Below are positions 34,848 through 42,982 of a DNA stretch of 64,000 bases, one piece after another. The number at the start of each line of letters is the position of its first letter. Positions within the stretch are counted from its first letter, which is position 1. The stretch lies in the NCBI GenBank assembly GCA_900466605.1, contig UBMU01000008.1:124001-188000 (forward strand), given 5' to 3'. Under the pieces are notes generated by a model, which was given only the letters and a program-made list of their open reading frames with translations, did no database searches and was not told where the DNA came from. A program made the position numbers and the translations under genes. This DNA is from Hyphomicrobiales bacterium (lineage in GTDB: Bacteria; Pseudomonadota; Alphaproteobacteria; Rhizobiales; Rhizobiaceae).

Positions 34848-34956
34848 TTCGAGTTCCACCATTTGGAGACTAATCCGAACGAAAAGAAAATGCCATCTTC
34901 TGCTCATCGAAAGGGACGGCGATCGCCATCCCAAAGCCAACACTGGAGATGGAACA

Positions 34957-35721
34957 ATGAACCGCTTGAATGGAAAAGTCGCCATCGTCACCGGCGCAAG
35001 CTCCGGCATCGGCCGCGCTACGGCCAAGCTCTTTGCATCAGAAGGCGCAAAGGTCGTGGTCGGCGCCCGCCGCAAGGCCGAGCTTGATAGCCTGGTCGAG
35101 GAGATAAATGCTGCCGGTGGAGAGGCCGTTGCTGCGGCCGGCGACGTCCGCTCGGAAGAATATCACCAGGCGCTGGTCGCCACCGCCGTTGACCGCTACG
35201 GCAAGCTCGACATCGCCTTCAACAATGCCGGCATCCTTGGCGAAGCTGGCCCGAGCACCGGTGTTTCGGAAGCCGGATTCGCCGAAGCGCTGACGATCAA
35301 TCTGACCGCCTCCTTCCTGGCCGCCAAACATCAGATCGGCCAGATGGAAAAGAACGGCGGCGGCTCCGTCATCTTCACCTCAACCTTCGTCGGCTACAGC
35401 TTCGCCTTCCCCGGCGTTGCCGCCTATGCCGCCAGCAAGTCGGGCCTTATCGGTCTGACACAGGCGCTCGCCGCCGAGTTCGGCCCCAAGAACGTCCGCG
35501 TCAATGCCGTCCTGCCGGGTGCGGTCGATACCGACATGTATCGCGAGATGAACGATACCGAGGGCAAACAGAGCTTCATCACAAATCTGCATGCGCTGAA
35601 GCGCGTTGCCGCCCCGGATGAGCTTGCCCGCTCGGTGCTCTACTTCGCATCCGATGACTCGAGCTTCGTCACCGGCACGGCCTCGCTCGTCGACGGCGGC
35701 GCATCGATCACCCGCACCTGA
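34957..35721 (+). CDS. short-chain dehydrogenase/reductase (SDR)
   Basis: This 254-residue NAD(P)-dependent oxidoreductase of the classical SDR type has the cofactor motif TGASSGIG (about residues 12-19), NNAG (about 90-93), a catalytic Ser in SVIFTSTFVGYSF, and YAASK (Tyr and Lys) near residues 155-159. PGAVDTDM follows, and the C-terminus is the usual ASLVDGGASI. The substrate is unknown. It is divergent from the LysR gene, and a second SDR gene follows 133 bp downstream. A long open frame continues upstream of the ATG but has no SDR similarity. Confidence 0.92.
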   Translation: MNRLNGKVAIVTGASSGIGRATAKLFASEGAKVVVGARRKAELDSLVEEINAAGGEAVAAAGDVRSEEYHQALVATAVDRYGKLDIAFNNAGILGEAGPSTGVSEAGFAEALTINLTASFLAAKHQIGQMEKNGGGSVIFTSTFVGYSFAFPGVAAYAASKSGLIGLTQALAAEFGPKNVRVNAVLPGAVDTDMYREMNDTEGKQSFITNLHALKRVAAPDELARSVLYFASDDSSFVTGTASLVDGGASITRT

Positions 35722-35854
35722 GTTCGAAAGCTATCCGCTCCGATTGGAGAAGCCTTCACGAAGAGAGCGGATTATCGCAGTCGACTTCTCATCGCATTCC
35801 AGGACATATCAACGGGCCGCCGGCCCTCACAGAGATCATAAGGACACCACGACA

Positions 35855-36604
35855 ATGGCACGCTTGCAGAACAAGACAGCCCTCATCACCGGCGGCACCA
35901 GCGGCATCGGCCTCGAAACTGCCCGTCAATTCATTGCCGAAGGCGCCCGTGTCGCCATCACCGGCAGCAGCGCCAAGAGCGCCGAGGCAGCCCGCGCCGA
36001 ATTCGGCGACAGGGTGCTGGTCATCCAGGCCGATGCCGGCAATGCCGCTGGGCAGAAAGCCGTCGCCAGCGCGATCAAGGATGCCTTCGGGCACCTCGAC
36101 ATCCTGTTCGTCAATGCCGGCGTGGCCGAGTTCGGCCCACTCGAACAGTGGAGCGAGGAAGCCTTCGACAAGTCGATCGCGATCAACGTCAAGGGCCCGT
36201 TCTTCCTCATTCAGGCGCTGCTCCCGGTCTTTTCGAAGCAAGCTTCGATCGTGCTCAACACGTCGATCAACGCGCACATCGGCATGCCGAATTCGAGCGT
36301 CTATGCTCTTACCAAGGGGGCGCTGCTGACACTGGCAAAGACTCTGTCGGGTGAGCTCATCGGCCGCGGCATTCGCGTCAACGCCGTTAGTCCCGGCCCG
36401 ATCGCCACGCCGCTTTACGGCAAGCTTGGCATGTCGGAGGCCGATTCCAAGGCGATGGCTTCCCAAATCCAGTCGCAAATCCCTGTCGGCCGGTTCGGCG
36501 ATGCAGGCGAAGTGGCCAAGACCATCATCTTCCTCGCCTCCGATGAGGCTGCCTACATCGTCGGCAGCGAACTCGTGATCGATGGCGGCATGAGCAACCT
36601 CTAG
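35855..36604 (+). CDS. short-chain dehydrogenase/reductase (SDR)
   Basis: This 249-residue classical SDR has TGGTSGIG near residues 13-20, VNAG (about 87-90), a catalytic segment SIVLNTSINAHIG, and YALTK (about 154-158), so the Ser-Tyr-Lys triad is complete. The C-terminus is GSELVIDGGMSNL. It is probably cotranscribed with the preceding SDR gene and ends at a strong hairpin (36634-36665). AAGGA precedes the start. Specificity cannot be assigned. Confidence 0.92.
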   Translation: MARLQNKTALITGGTSGIGLETARQFIAEGARVAITGSSAKSAEAARAEFGDRVLVIQADAGNAAGQKAVASAIKDAFGHLDILFVNAGVAEFGPLEQWSEEAFDKSIAINVKGPFFLIQALLPVFSKQASIVLNTSINAHIGMPNSSVYALTKGALLTLAKTLSGELIGRGIRVNAVSPGPIATPLYGKLGMSEADSKAMASQIQSQIPVGRFGDAGEVAKTIIFLASDEAAYIVGSELVIDGGMSNL

Positions 36605-36633
36605 CGCTCGATACCCGAAAGAGGATGCATGAG

Positions 36634-36665
36634 AAAGGCCGCGGAACCTCTCCTCCGCGGCCTTT
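36634..36665 (+). terminator. terminator after SDR pair
   Basis: AAAGGCCGCGGA pairs with TCCGCGGCCTTT (12-pair stem, 8-base loop), followed by C and a short mixed T stretch. It lies 30 bases after the second SDR stop and also faces the end of the convergent PepSY gene. Confidence 0.75.
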
Positions 36666-36708
36666 CTGCTGTCCGACGGGCGGGACGCGAGTGTTGCCCA
36701 GAGCCCCC

Positions 36709-38079
36709 TTAAATCGACCGTAACCTTCGGGATCGAACGTAGAGCCAGTCCAATCCCAGCATGACGATGAGCGACAGGCCGACGAGCGGAAAGATGATCC
36801 CGCCGATGGCGAGGATCGCGATCAGGCCGCGAAATACACGTCTGTCCGCCGGCAGGGGCGGCACGCCAAGCGAGCCGGCCGGGCGCCGCTTCCACCACAT
36901 GACGGCGGCCGAGACGGCGAGCAAGATGATTGCCACGCAGGCCGCAAGCAGCACGAGTTGGTTCAGCAGGCCGAACTCCTGGCCCATATGCACATTGATG
37001 CCCCACTCCAGCGATTTGCCGAGCGGACCGTAATCGGCATAGCTCATATCGATCAGCGGCTTGCCGGAATACTGATCAAGATGCACGACCCGCTGCTGCG
37101 AGAGATCGTCCGGGTAGACCGAACCGGTAAACACACCATCCGCGTTGTTTGGTATGTTGACGGCGTAACCCCGGTGCAGACCAAGACGATCGAAGGTGGC
37201 GACGGCGTCATCGAGGCCAATCGGCTGTGCATGGTGGGCGTGCCCTGACGACTGCGGTACTTGCGCCTGCTCCAGCGACCATGAGGTCTTGGCCACGTGG
37301 TCAAGATGCTCGTCGGACATCGGCACCGCGACGCGTACACCGGCGGGATAGCCGAAGTTGTTGCCGTTGGCCCATTCGTTGACCTTGCCGCCCCAGACGC
37401 CGGACCACGGCATGCCGGTGATCGCGAGGAACACGATGAAGAAGCCGACGAAGATGCCGGTGACCGCATGAGTGTCCCGCCAGAAGACCCGCCGCTTGGG
37501 CGTGCCGCGAACGGAGAGAACACCGCCCGTCTGCAGGCGTGGCCACCAGAGGTAGATCCCAGTCGCAACCAGCAGAATCGACCAGCCGGCAGCGATCTCG
37601 ATCAGCATGCGCGCGTAGTCGCCGAAATATTTGAGGCTATGAAGGTAGCGGATCGTCCACATGACGGTGCCACGATCCGGCAATGCGCCCATCACCTTGG
37701 CGCTGTAGGGATTGACGTAGACTGCAAGCTTGCCATCCGCCTCGGTGCTGACGGTGATTTCAGCGGAGGCATCGGGCATGGCCGGGTCGGTGAACTTGAC
37801 TGCGGTTCCGGGATAAGCAGCAAGGGCAGCGGCCACCATCGCGGAAGGTGCCACGCGGTTTGCGCCTTGCTGCACTTCGACGCGCTTGAGATCGGAATGG
37901 ATCACCGCGTCTATCTCATCCTTGAAGAGATAAAGGCCGCCGGTGATCGCCAGCGTGATCATGAAAGGCAGGACGAGCAGACCTGCGTAAAAATGCCAAC
38001 GCCAGACGGCGCGGTAGAGGTCGGAGGCAGAGCGCACCGAGGCGCCGACGCCCTCGCGACCGATGGTAAGATCGGACAT
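36709..38079 (-). CDS. PepSY-associated membrane protein (PiuB-like)
   Basis: This 456-residue inner-membrane protein of the PepSY_TM family has four main membrane segments. They are FYAGLLVLPFMITLAITGGLYLF (near residue 30), the segment around AAGWSILLVATGIYLWWP, TGIFVGFFIVFLAITGMPW, and C-terminal helices from LVLLAACVAIILLAVSAAVMWW. Periplasmic PepSY-like domains lie between, with His-rich SGHAHHAQ near 260. Relatives are iron-regulated proteins thought to take part in ferric siderophore reduction. It follows a DUF2946 gene by 63 bp on the same strand, a pairing seen in other proteobacteria with metal-related genes. Confidence 0.87.
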   Translation of the reverse strand: MSDLTIGREGVGASVRSASDLYRAVWRWHFYAGLLVLPFMITLAITGGLYLFKDEIDAVIHSDLKRVEVQQGANRVAPSAMVAAALAAYPGTAVKFTDPAMPDASAEITVSTEADGKLAVYVNPYSAKVMGALPDRGTVMWTIRYLHSLKYFGDYARMLIEIAAGWSILLVATGIYLWWPRLQTGGVLSVRGTPKRRVFWRDTHAVTGIFVGFFIVFLAITGMPWSGVWGGKVNEWANGNNFGYPAGVRVAVPMSDEHLDHVAKTSWSLEQAQVPQSSGHAHHAQPIGLDDAVATFDRLGLHRGYAVNIPNNADGVFTGSVYPDDLSQQRVVHLDQYSGKPLIDMSYADYGPLGKSLEWGINVHMGQEFGLLNQLVLLAACVAIILLAVSAAVMWWKRRPAGSLGVPPLPADRRVFRGLIAILAIGGIIFPLVGLSLIVMLGLDWLYVRSRRLRSI

Positions 38080-38142
38080 GAATGTCTCCCAACGTAGGAA
38101 AATCGAGCCTCTGCGCGGAGCGCGCGAGGTGGAGCGATGACG

Positions 38143-38544
38143 TCAGGGGGTAATGGGAGGTGCTCGCGGTTCAGCGATCCGCCCACGCAAGGCGGACGGA
38201 ACGGCCACATCGGTTCGGATCGGTCCGTCGATTGCGGTTTCAACTGCGATGTAGGGGGCGGCTACCTGCCCGGCCAGGATTGCCGGCATGGCAGCCGATG
38301 CCAGACGGCAGAGTGTGCCGCACGGACACTCTGGCGCTTTCTTTGCCGGCAAATTGCCATGCCCGGCACTATCGACGGCGGCCCCGTGTCCGCTCGAAGA
38401 ACAGATGATCGCGAAGGGATCGGCAGCGGACGCCGCCATCGCCCCCTGCGCAGTGCCGCTCAGCAGCCCTTGGATCAACAGCAGGAAGGCGACCAACAGC
38501 GCGACGGCGCTGGCCGATACCCGATCCCGCAAGAAGCTCCGCAT
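38143..38544 (-). CDS. DUF2946-like small exported or membrane protein
   Basis: This 133-residue protein has an N-terminal hydrophobic segment (ASAVALLVAFLLLIQGLLSG) and a later Cys-rich piece (ECPCGTLCRLAS), resembling DUF2946 proteins found near TonB receptors and PepSY genes. The start is uncertain: ATG 38544 was chosen because an AAGG lies upstream and a signal-like sequence follows, but ATGs at 38553 and 38565 are in frame. The CxC-x3-C cluster could bind metal. It is first in a two-gene unit with the PepSY protein. No function is known. Confidence 0.6.
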   Translation of the reverse strand: MRSFLRDRVSASAVALLVAFLLLIQGLLSGTAQGAMAASAADPFAIICSSSGHGAAVDSAGHGNLPAKKAPECPCGTLCRLASAAMPAILAGQVAAPYIAVETAIDGPIRTDVAVPSALRGRIAEPRAPPITP

Positions 38545-38677
38545 GGTTCCCATACCTTGATTCATGCCACAGGAGTGCCGCGTTGTCACTCCGACCGATA
38601 CGCTTCCGCTGCCGATTGCTTATTATTCCCCAAAGGCTTAGGGTTTCAGACAATCAGATACTCAATGGACGAACGCC

Positions 38678-39886
38678 ATGGTTCTCAGCGGCAAACGCAT
38701 CCTCCTCATCATTTCAGGCGGGATCGCGGCCTATAAAAGCCTGGACCTGATCCGACGGCTTCGGGAACGGGGCGCATCGGTGCGCCCGCTGATGACCAAG
38801 GGCGCTGAGGAATTCGTGACGCCACTTGCCGTCGGCGCGCTTGCCGCCGACCATGTGTTCACCGACCTTTTCTCGCGTCAGGACGAGCAGGATGTCGGCC
38901 ATATCCGGTTAGCGCGCGATTGCGACCTCGTCCTGATTGCGCCGGCGACGGCGGACCTGCTTGCCAAGATGGCGAACGGGCTGGCGGACGACCTTGCCTC
39001 GACCGTCCTTCTTGCGACCGACCGGCCGGTGCTCGCCGCCCCCGCCATGAACCCGCATATGTGGGCGCATCCGGCAACGAAGCGCAACGTGGAGACGCTG
39101 CGCGGCGACCGCATTCGTTTCATCGGGCCGATGTCGGGCGAGATGGCCGAAAGCCGCGAAGCGGGTGTCGGGCGGATGGCCGAACCGCTCGAAATCGTTG
39201 CGGCCGCCGAAGCGATGCTCCACGACGGGCCGAAGCCGCTTTCCGGCCGCAAGGCGATCGTCACGTCAGGTCCGACGCACGAGCCGATCGACCCCGTGCG
39301 CTACATCGCCAATCGTTCCTCCGGCCGTCAGGGGCACGCGATTGCGGCGGCGCTCGCGACGCTCGGGGCGGATGTGACGCTCGTTTCCGGACCGGTCTCC
39401 ATTGCTGATCCGGTCGGCGTCAAGGTCGTCCATGTCGAGCGCGCGGACCAGATGCGTGACGCAGTGCTCGCCGCGCTTCCTGCCGACGTCGCGGTGATGG
39501 TCGCCGCCGTCGCCGACTGGCGGGTGGCATCGGCCGCCGACCAGAAGATCAAGAAGCATCCAGGCGAATCCATTCCGACTCTCGCACTCACGGAGAACCC
39601 CGATATTCTGAAGACGGTCGGGCATCATACGATGCGACCGAAGCTCGTGATCGGGTTTGCGGCAGAGACGCAAGATGTCGAGAACAACGCCAAGGCGAAG
39701 CTCGACCGCAAGGGTGCCGATATCATCGTCGCCAACGATGTCTCGCCGGCAACGGGCATCATGGGCGGCGTCCGCAATAGGGTAAAGATTGTTGGCCATG
39801 GCGGCATCGAGCAGTGGCCGGATCTTGCGAAGGAAGAGGTTGCGACGAGGCTCGCGGCAATGATTGCCGAACGGCTCAAGCAGTGA
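38678..39886 (+). CDS. coaBC: bifunctional phosphopantothenoylcysteine decarboxylase/phosphopantothenate-cysteine ligase
   Basis: This 402-residue bifunctional enzyme of coenzyme A synthesis joins cysteine to 4'-phosphopantothenate and decarboxylates the product. The N-terminal FMN-dependent CoaC half (about 1-185) has ISGGIAAYKSLDLIRRL, LIAPATADLLAKMANGLADDL and the PAMNPHMW motif with the catalytic Asn. The CoaB half (about 190-402) has TSGPTHEPIDPVRYIANRSSG, AAVADWRV, KIKK and the FAAETQ motif. Its end overlaps the convergent amidotransferase gene by 11 bp. In related genomes coaBC lies close to ubiB and dut; here both neighbours are separated from it by inserted genes. Confidence 0.96.
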   Translation: MVLSGKRILLIISGGIAAYKSLDLIRRLRERGASVRPLMTKGAEEFVTPLAVGALAADHVFTDLFSRQDEQDVGHIRLARDCDLVLIAPATADLLAKMANGLADDLASTVLLATDRPVLAAPAMNPHMWAHPATKRNVETLRGDRIRFIGPMSGEMAESREAGVGRMAEPLEIVAAAEAMLHDGPKPLSGRKAIVTSGPTHEPIDPVRYIANRSSGRQGHAIAAALATLGADVTLVSGPVSIADPVGVKVVHVERADQMRDAVLAALPADVAVMVAAVADWRVASAADQKIKKHPGESIPTLALTENPDILKTVGHHTMRPKLVIGFAAETQDVENNAKAKLDRKGADIIVANDVSPATGIMGGVRNRVKIVGHGGIEQWPDLAKEEVATRLAAMIAERLKQ

Positions 39887-40685
39887 TCGCGACCGGGGCA
39901 GTTTTCACAACGGCCTGCATGGGACGAAACGGCACGATATCGAGGCCATTGTCGCTGAGCGTGATGGCGCTGCCATCCGGAATTTCGGCCCAGGCGTCGA
40001 CATCGTCGTTGAGCGGTTCGGACACAAGACAGTAACCCTTGCCAAGTGGCGATGCATAGAGCGTGGGCGCCTTGCGGTCGGTCGCATAGCGAATCGCGTA
40101 GAGCGCCTTGCCGTCCGAGAAGGCCGCCGTATAGCGCAGCAGCACCGATCCAAGAAGCTTCTCGGCAAGGCCTTCGACAACGCGGATCATCTCCGCCATC
40201 GCAGCCACTGGCGTCTGCTGCAGACCGAACTGCAGGGCCAGCAGGAACATCAGCTCGGAATCGGTCGTTCCCCCGCGGGCATTGAAGAGTTCGTCATCCA
40301 GAATGCCTTCCATCGGGCGGCGCAACCGTTCGAAACCTGAAATCTGGCCGTTGTGCATGAAGGACCAGTTGCTGAAGGTGAAGGGATGGCAGTTGTCGCG
40401 CCGGGTGCCGCCGCCCGTTGCCGCCCGTACATGCGCGAGAAACAATGGCGAGCGAATCTGCCGCGCCAAGCTTTTGAGATTGCAGTCTGACCAGGCCGGC
40501 AAGGTATCACGATAGCGGCCCGGTTCCGGACGCTCGCCATACCAGGCGATCCCGAAGCCGTCGCCGTTGGTAGTGGTCTTGGCGCGGGTCGCGCAATGCG
40601 ACTGTTCGATCAGCGAATGCGCGGGCGAGGACACCAGTTCCTCGAGATAGAGGGGGTCCCCGCGATAGGCTGCCCAGCGACACAT
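39876..40685 (-). CDS. class II glutamine amidotransferase (YafJ/EgtC-like)
   Basis: This 269-residue Ntn-hydrolase begins MCRWAAYRGDPLYLEELV, with Cys2 as the catalytic nucleophile after Met removal. DGFGIAWYGERPEPGRYRD, FLAHVRAATGG and HPFTFSNWSFMHNGQISGF give the glutaminase pocket, and TTDSELMFLLAL follows. The family includes YafJ and EgtC, the ergothioneine-biosynthesis amidohydrolase, but no EgtB or EgtD gene is nearby, so EgtC function cannot be claimed. The start was fixed by the required Met-Cys; the upstream open frame is not conserved. Confidence 0.88.
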   Translation of the reverse strand: MCRWAAYRGDPLYLEELVSSPAHSLIEQSHCATRAKTTTNGDGFGIAWYGERPEPGRYRDTLPAWSDCNLKSLARQIRSPLFLAHVRAATGGGTRRDNCHPFTFSNWSFMHNGQISGFERLRRPMEGILDDELFNARGGTTDSELMFLLALQFGLQQTPVAAMAEMIRVVEGLAEKLLGSVLLRYTAAFSDGKALYAIRYATDRKAPTLYASPLGKGYCLVSEPLNDDVDAWAEIPDGSAITLSDNGLDIVPFRPMQAVVKTAPVAITA

Positions 40686-40945
40686 GCTCTTTCCACTCCG
40701 GAACCCGCGTTGTTGGAGGCGGGAGAATGCTGAAACCCGACGTTGATTGTCGAATCCGATGGTTAATAAGATCTGAATGGCTTTGTGGCTTGCAAGCGGA
40801 AGATGACAAATTTCTGACGGTCCGCGGTCACATTGCACAATGCCGCATCTTCTTTTGTGAACAGTGCGTTCCTGAGGCTGCCGGTTTCGCCGTGGCCGGC
40901 TTGGCGGCTATATTTCCGGTCAAGTTGAACCCTCGAGAGGATGCC

Positions 40946-41857
40946 ATGTCGATCCGTCCCGTAAAGCATATGAGCACCGCAACGCCAACGATGGAAGGTG
41001 CCGGCGTGAAGCTGCATCGCGTCTTCGGCTTCGGGGACCTTTCGATGACGGACCCGTTCCTGATGATGGACGATTTCCGCAACGACAATCCGGCCGAATA
41101 CATCCGTGGCTTTCCCTGGCATCCGCATCGCGGCATCGAGACAATCACCTACGTCCTTGCCGGCACGGTCGAGCACGGCGACAGCCTCGGCAATCGCGGT
41201 CTGCTCGGTGCCGGCGACATCCAGTGGATGACGGCCGGCAGCGGCATCATGCACCAGGAAATGCCGAAGGGCGATTTTGCCGGGCGCATGCACGGCTTCC
41301 AGCTATGGGCGAACCTCCCCTCATCTCTGAAAATGACAGCCCCGCGCTATCAGGACGTCAAATCATCCGACATTCCCGTCGTTGTTGATGATGACGGTAC
41401 GGCCGTACGCGTCATCTGCGGTGACTTCTGGGGCAAAGCGGGCCCGGTCGACGGTGTGGCGGCCGAACCGATCTATCTCGACGTATCGGTACCACCAGGA
41501 AAGAAGAAGCGCCTGCCTGTCGACACCTACCGCAACGCCTTTGCCTATATCTTCGCAGGCTCCGGCACGTTCCGCGACGCCTCCAAGCCGTTCGGCGTCC
41601 GCGTCGAAAAAGAGGTCAACGGCGAGGAATTGAACATTCGTGATATGTCCGGCAACCGGACGCTCGTCGTCTTCGACAGCGGCGACGAAGTGACAGTACA
41701 GGCCGGCGACGAGGGCATCCGTTTTCTGCTGGTTTCGGGCAAGCCGATCGAGGAGCCGGTCGCCTGGCACGGGCCGATCGTCATGAATTCCCGAGAGGAG
41801 ATTATGCAGGCGATGCGCGAACTGCAGAACGGCACATTCATCAAGGCTGCACATTAG
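40946..41857 (+). CDS. pirin-family protein
   Basis: This 303-residue bicupin of the pirin family has the N-terminal metal-binding signature FPWHPHRGIETITYVLAGTVEHGDSLGN, containing two His and a Glu plus a later His, then GDIQWMTAGSGIMHQEMP and GFQLWANLP. The C-terminal pirin domain carries YIFAGSGTF. Some pirins oxidise quercetin and others regulate enzymes, so the role here is open. GAGAGG 6 bases upstream supports ATG 40946. It is monocistronic. The 260 bp upstream, between it and the amidotransferase gene, holds no recognisable gene. Confidence 0.92.
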   Translation: MSIRPVKHMSTATPTMEGAGVKLHRVFGFGDLSMTDPFLMMDDFRNDNPAEYIRGFPWHPHRGIETITYVLAGTVEHGDSLGNRGLLGAGDIQWMTAGSGIMHQEMPKGDFAGRMHGFQLWANLPSSLKMTAPRYQDVKSSDIPVVVDDDGTAVRVICGDFWGKAGPVDGVAAEPIYLDVSVPPGKKKRLPVDTYRNAFAYIFAGSGTFRDASKPFGVRVEKEVNGEELNIRDMSGNRTLVVFDSGDEVTVQAGDEGIRFLLVSGKPIEEPVAWHGPIVMNSREEIMQAMRELQNGTFIKAAH

Positions 41858-42070
41858 CCGGCTTAGCCCGCAGGCTTTTCCACTAAATCTGCAACGGGAA
41901 GGAAAATATCGGCACACTATTGTATTCATTGCCGGATTGACGGCGGCAGTGAAATGAAATCGCGGGGCCGAGAAGTTACCGCAACGCATTGGCTCGGATT
42001 TTTTCTTGCATCGTCCGCGAATCATCCTACCTTCTTCTCATCGACAACAGAACGAAAGGAAGGTGATCCA

Positions 42071-42142
42071 ATGTCTAATGAGATTTCAGACCTCGTAAAA
42101 GGCATGGAAGTGGTGATGAAAGCGAGGCAGCCCTCGCTCTAA
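42071..42142 (+). CDS. 23-codon short ORF in small transcript
   Basis: ATG 42071 is preceded by an unusually strong AAGGAAGGTG ribosome site 5-6 bases upstream. The 23-residue peptide reads MSNEISDLVKGMEVVMKARQ then PSL. It has no membrane segment, cysteine or run of a single amino acid that would suggest a classical attenuator. The stop is followed within four bases by sequence complementary to the ribosome site. The ORF could be a real small protein or a translated sensor. No family was recognised. Confidence 0.5.
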   Translation: MSNEISDLVKGMEVVMKARQPSL

Positions 42143-42199
42143 GCCCACCTTCCTAGGACCGCTTTGACGGTCCGGCCATTTACAGGCCAGAACTCATGG

Positions 42200-42226
42200 A
42201 AAGGGTCGCTTCGAGCGGCCCTTTTC
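42200..42226 (+). terminator. terminator of small transcript
   Basis: AAAGGGTCGCT pairs with AGCGGCCCTTT (11 pairs, one G-U) around TCG, followed by TCATTTTC. It ends the candidate small transcript about 40 bases before the GntR operator. Confidence 0.75.
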
Positions 42227-42266
42227 ATTTTCATCCGAGGATTGACCAGAGCGATGCTCTCAAGCT

Positions 42267-42297
42267 ATTCGTAAAGTCATCAGATGACTTTACGAAT
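42267..42297. promoter_or_regulatory. 31-bp palindromic operator in front of gntR gene
   Basis: The arm ATTCGTAAAGTCATC (15 bases) and its exact reverse complement flank a single central A. The palindrome ends 7 bp before the GntR-family start codon, where a bound dimer would block transcription or translation initiation. It is very probably the binding site of that regulator, controlling itself and the MFS gene behind it. Confidence 0.75.
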
Positions 42298-42304
42298 GTG
42301 AACG

Positions 42305-42982
42305 ATGCAACCACTCGCAAAAACGAAGCTTGCCGACACAGCCATTGAGGCCATCCGCGCCGAGATACTGGGAAAGCGATGGGCCGTTGGGGAGAAACTG
42401 CCCAATGAGGCGACGTTGTCCTCCATGCTCTCCGTCAGCCGCGGCACGGTACGGGAGGCCGTTCGGGTGCTAGTTTCGCAGGACCTGCTCGAGACCCGAC
42501 AGGGCTCAGGAACCTACGTACTCTCGACCACAGATGCGCGGCTTCCGCTGACCATGGCGCGTCGTGCAGGTCTGCGCGATCTGTTTGAAGCGAGGTGCGC
42601 GCTCGATGTCGAGGCAGCTCGGCTGGCAGCGATACGCCAAACGCCTGAGATCATTGCCGAGTTGCGGGCGCTTCTTGTCACGCGGGGCAATTTCGAAGGC
42701 GGCGACAGAAGCGCCTTCGTCGAACGCGACCTTGCCTTCCACAAGGCGGTGATTGCCGCTTCTGCCAATCGCGCAATGATTGAAATCTATCAGTTCTTTT
42801 CCGCCTCGATCGCCGAAACGATCGAGGCGACGTTGGACGATGAGATTCCCGAGCCGGATATGCGGGCGCATGCCGATATCATCGATGCGATCGCCACCGG
42901 TGATCCACAACAGGCGGACGCGGCAGTTCGCCGCTTCATGTCCCCCATCATCAGTGCCCTCGAGCGGATGCTCCATTCATGA
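42305..42982 (+). CDS. GntR-family regulator, FadR/FCD subgroup
   Basis: This 225-residue repressor has an N-terminal winged helix-turn-helix (LADTAIEAIRAEILGKRWAVGEKLPNEATLSSMLSVSRGTVREAVRVLVSQDLLETRQGSGTYV) and an FCD effector domain (about residues 90-220) with the metal-binding style FVERDLAFHKAVIAASANR and AHADIIDAIATGD. FCD members usually sense carboxylates. The start lies just behind a 31-bp palindrome, and the end overlaps the MFS start (ATGA). It most likely represses this two-gene operon until a substrate of the transporter is present. Confidence 0.93.
   Translation: MQPLAKTKLADTAIEAIRAEILGKRWAVGEKLPNEATLSSMLSVSRGTVREAVRVLVSQDLLETRQGSGTYVLSTTDARLPLTMARRAGLRDLFEARCALDVEAARLAAIRQTPEIIAELRALLVTRGNFEGGDRSAFVERDLAFHKAVIAASANRAMIEIYQFFSASIAETIEATLDDEIPEPDMRAHADIIDAIATGDPQQADAAVRRFMSPIISALERMLHS

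Larger units (their letters stand above)
42050..42226 (+). ncRNA. structured small transcript with internal short ORF (candidate regulatory RNA)
   Basis: The 447-bp gap between the pirin and GntR genes holds a compact unit. AGGAAGGTG (42057-42065) is the ribosome site of a 23-codon ORF and is perfectly complementary to CACCTTCCT (42146-42154) just after its stop. Between and behind are further stems: AGCGAGG/CCTCGCT (42121-42138), GGACCG/CGGTCC (about 42156-42173), and a final terminator hairpin (42200-42226). The arrangement suggests a self-masking leader or dual-function small RNA. The 5' end is a guess; no clear promoter was found. The first part of the gap (41858-42049) shows nothing recognisable. 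Confidence 0.5.

Noticed and set aside
33973..34956. upstream extension of the SDR gene frame
   Set aside because: The open frame continues antisense through the LysR gene; SDR similarity begins only at 34957, where the ATG is located.
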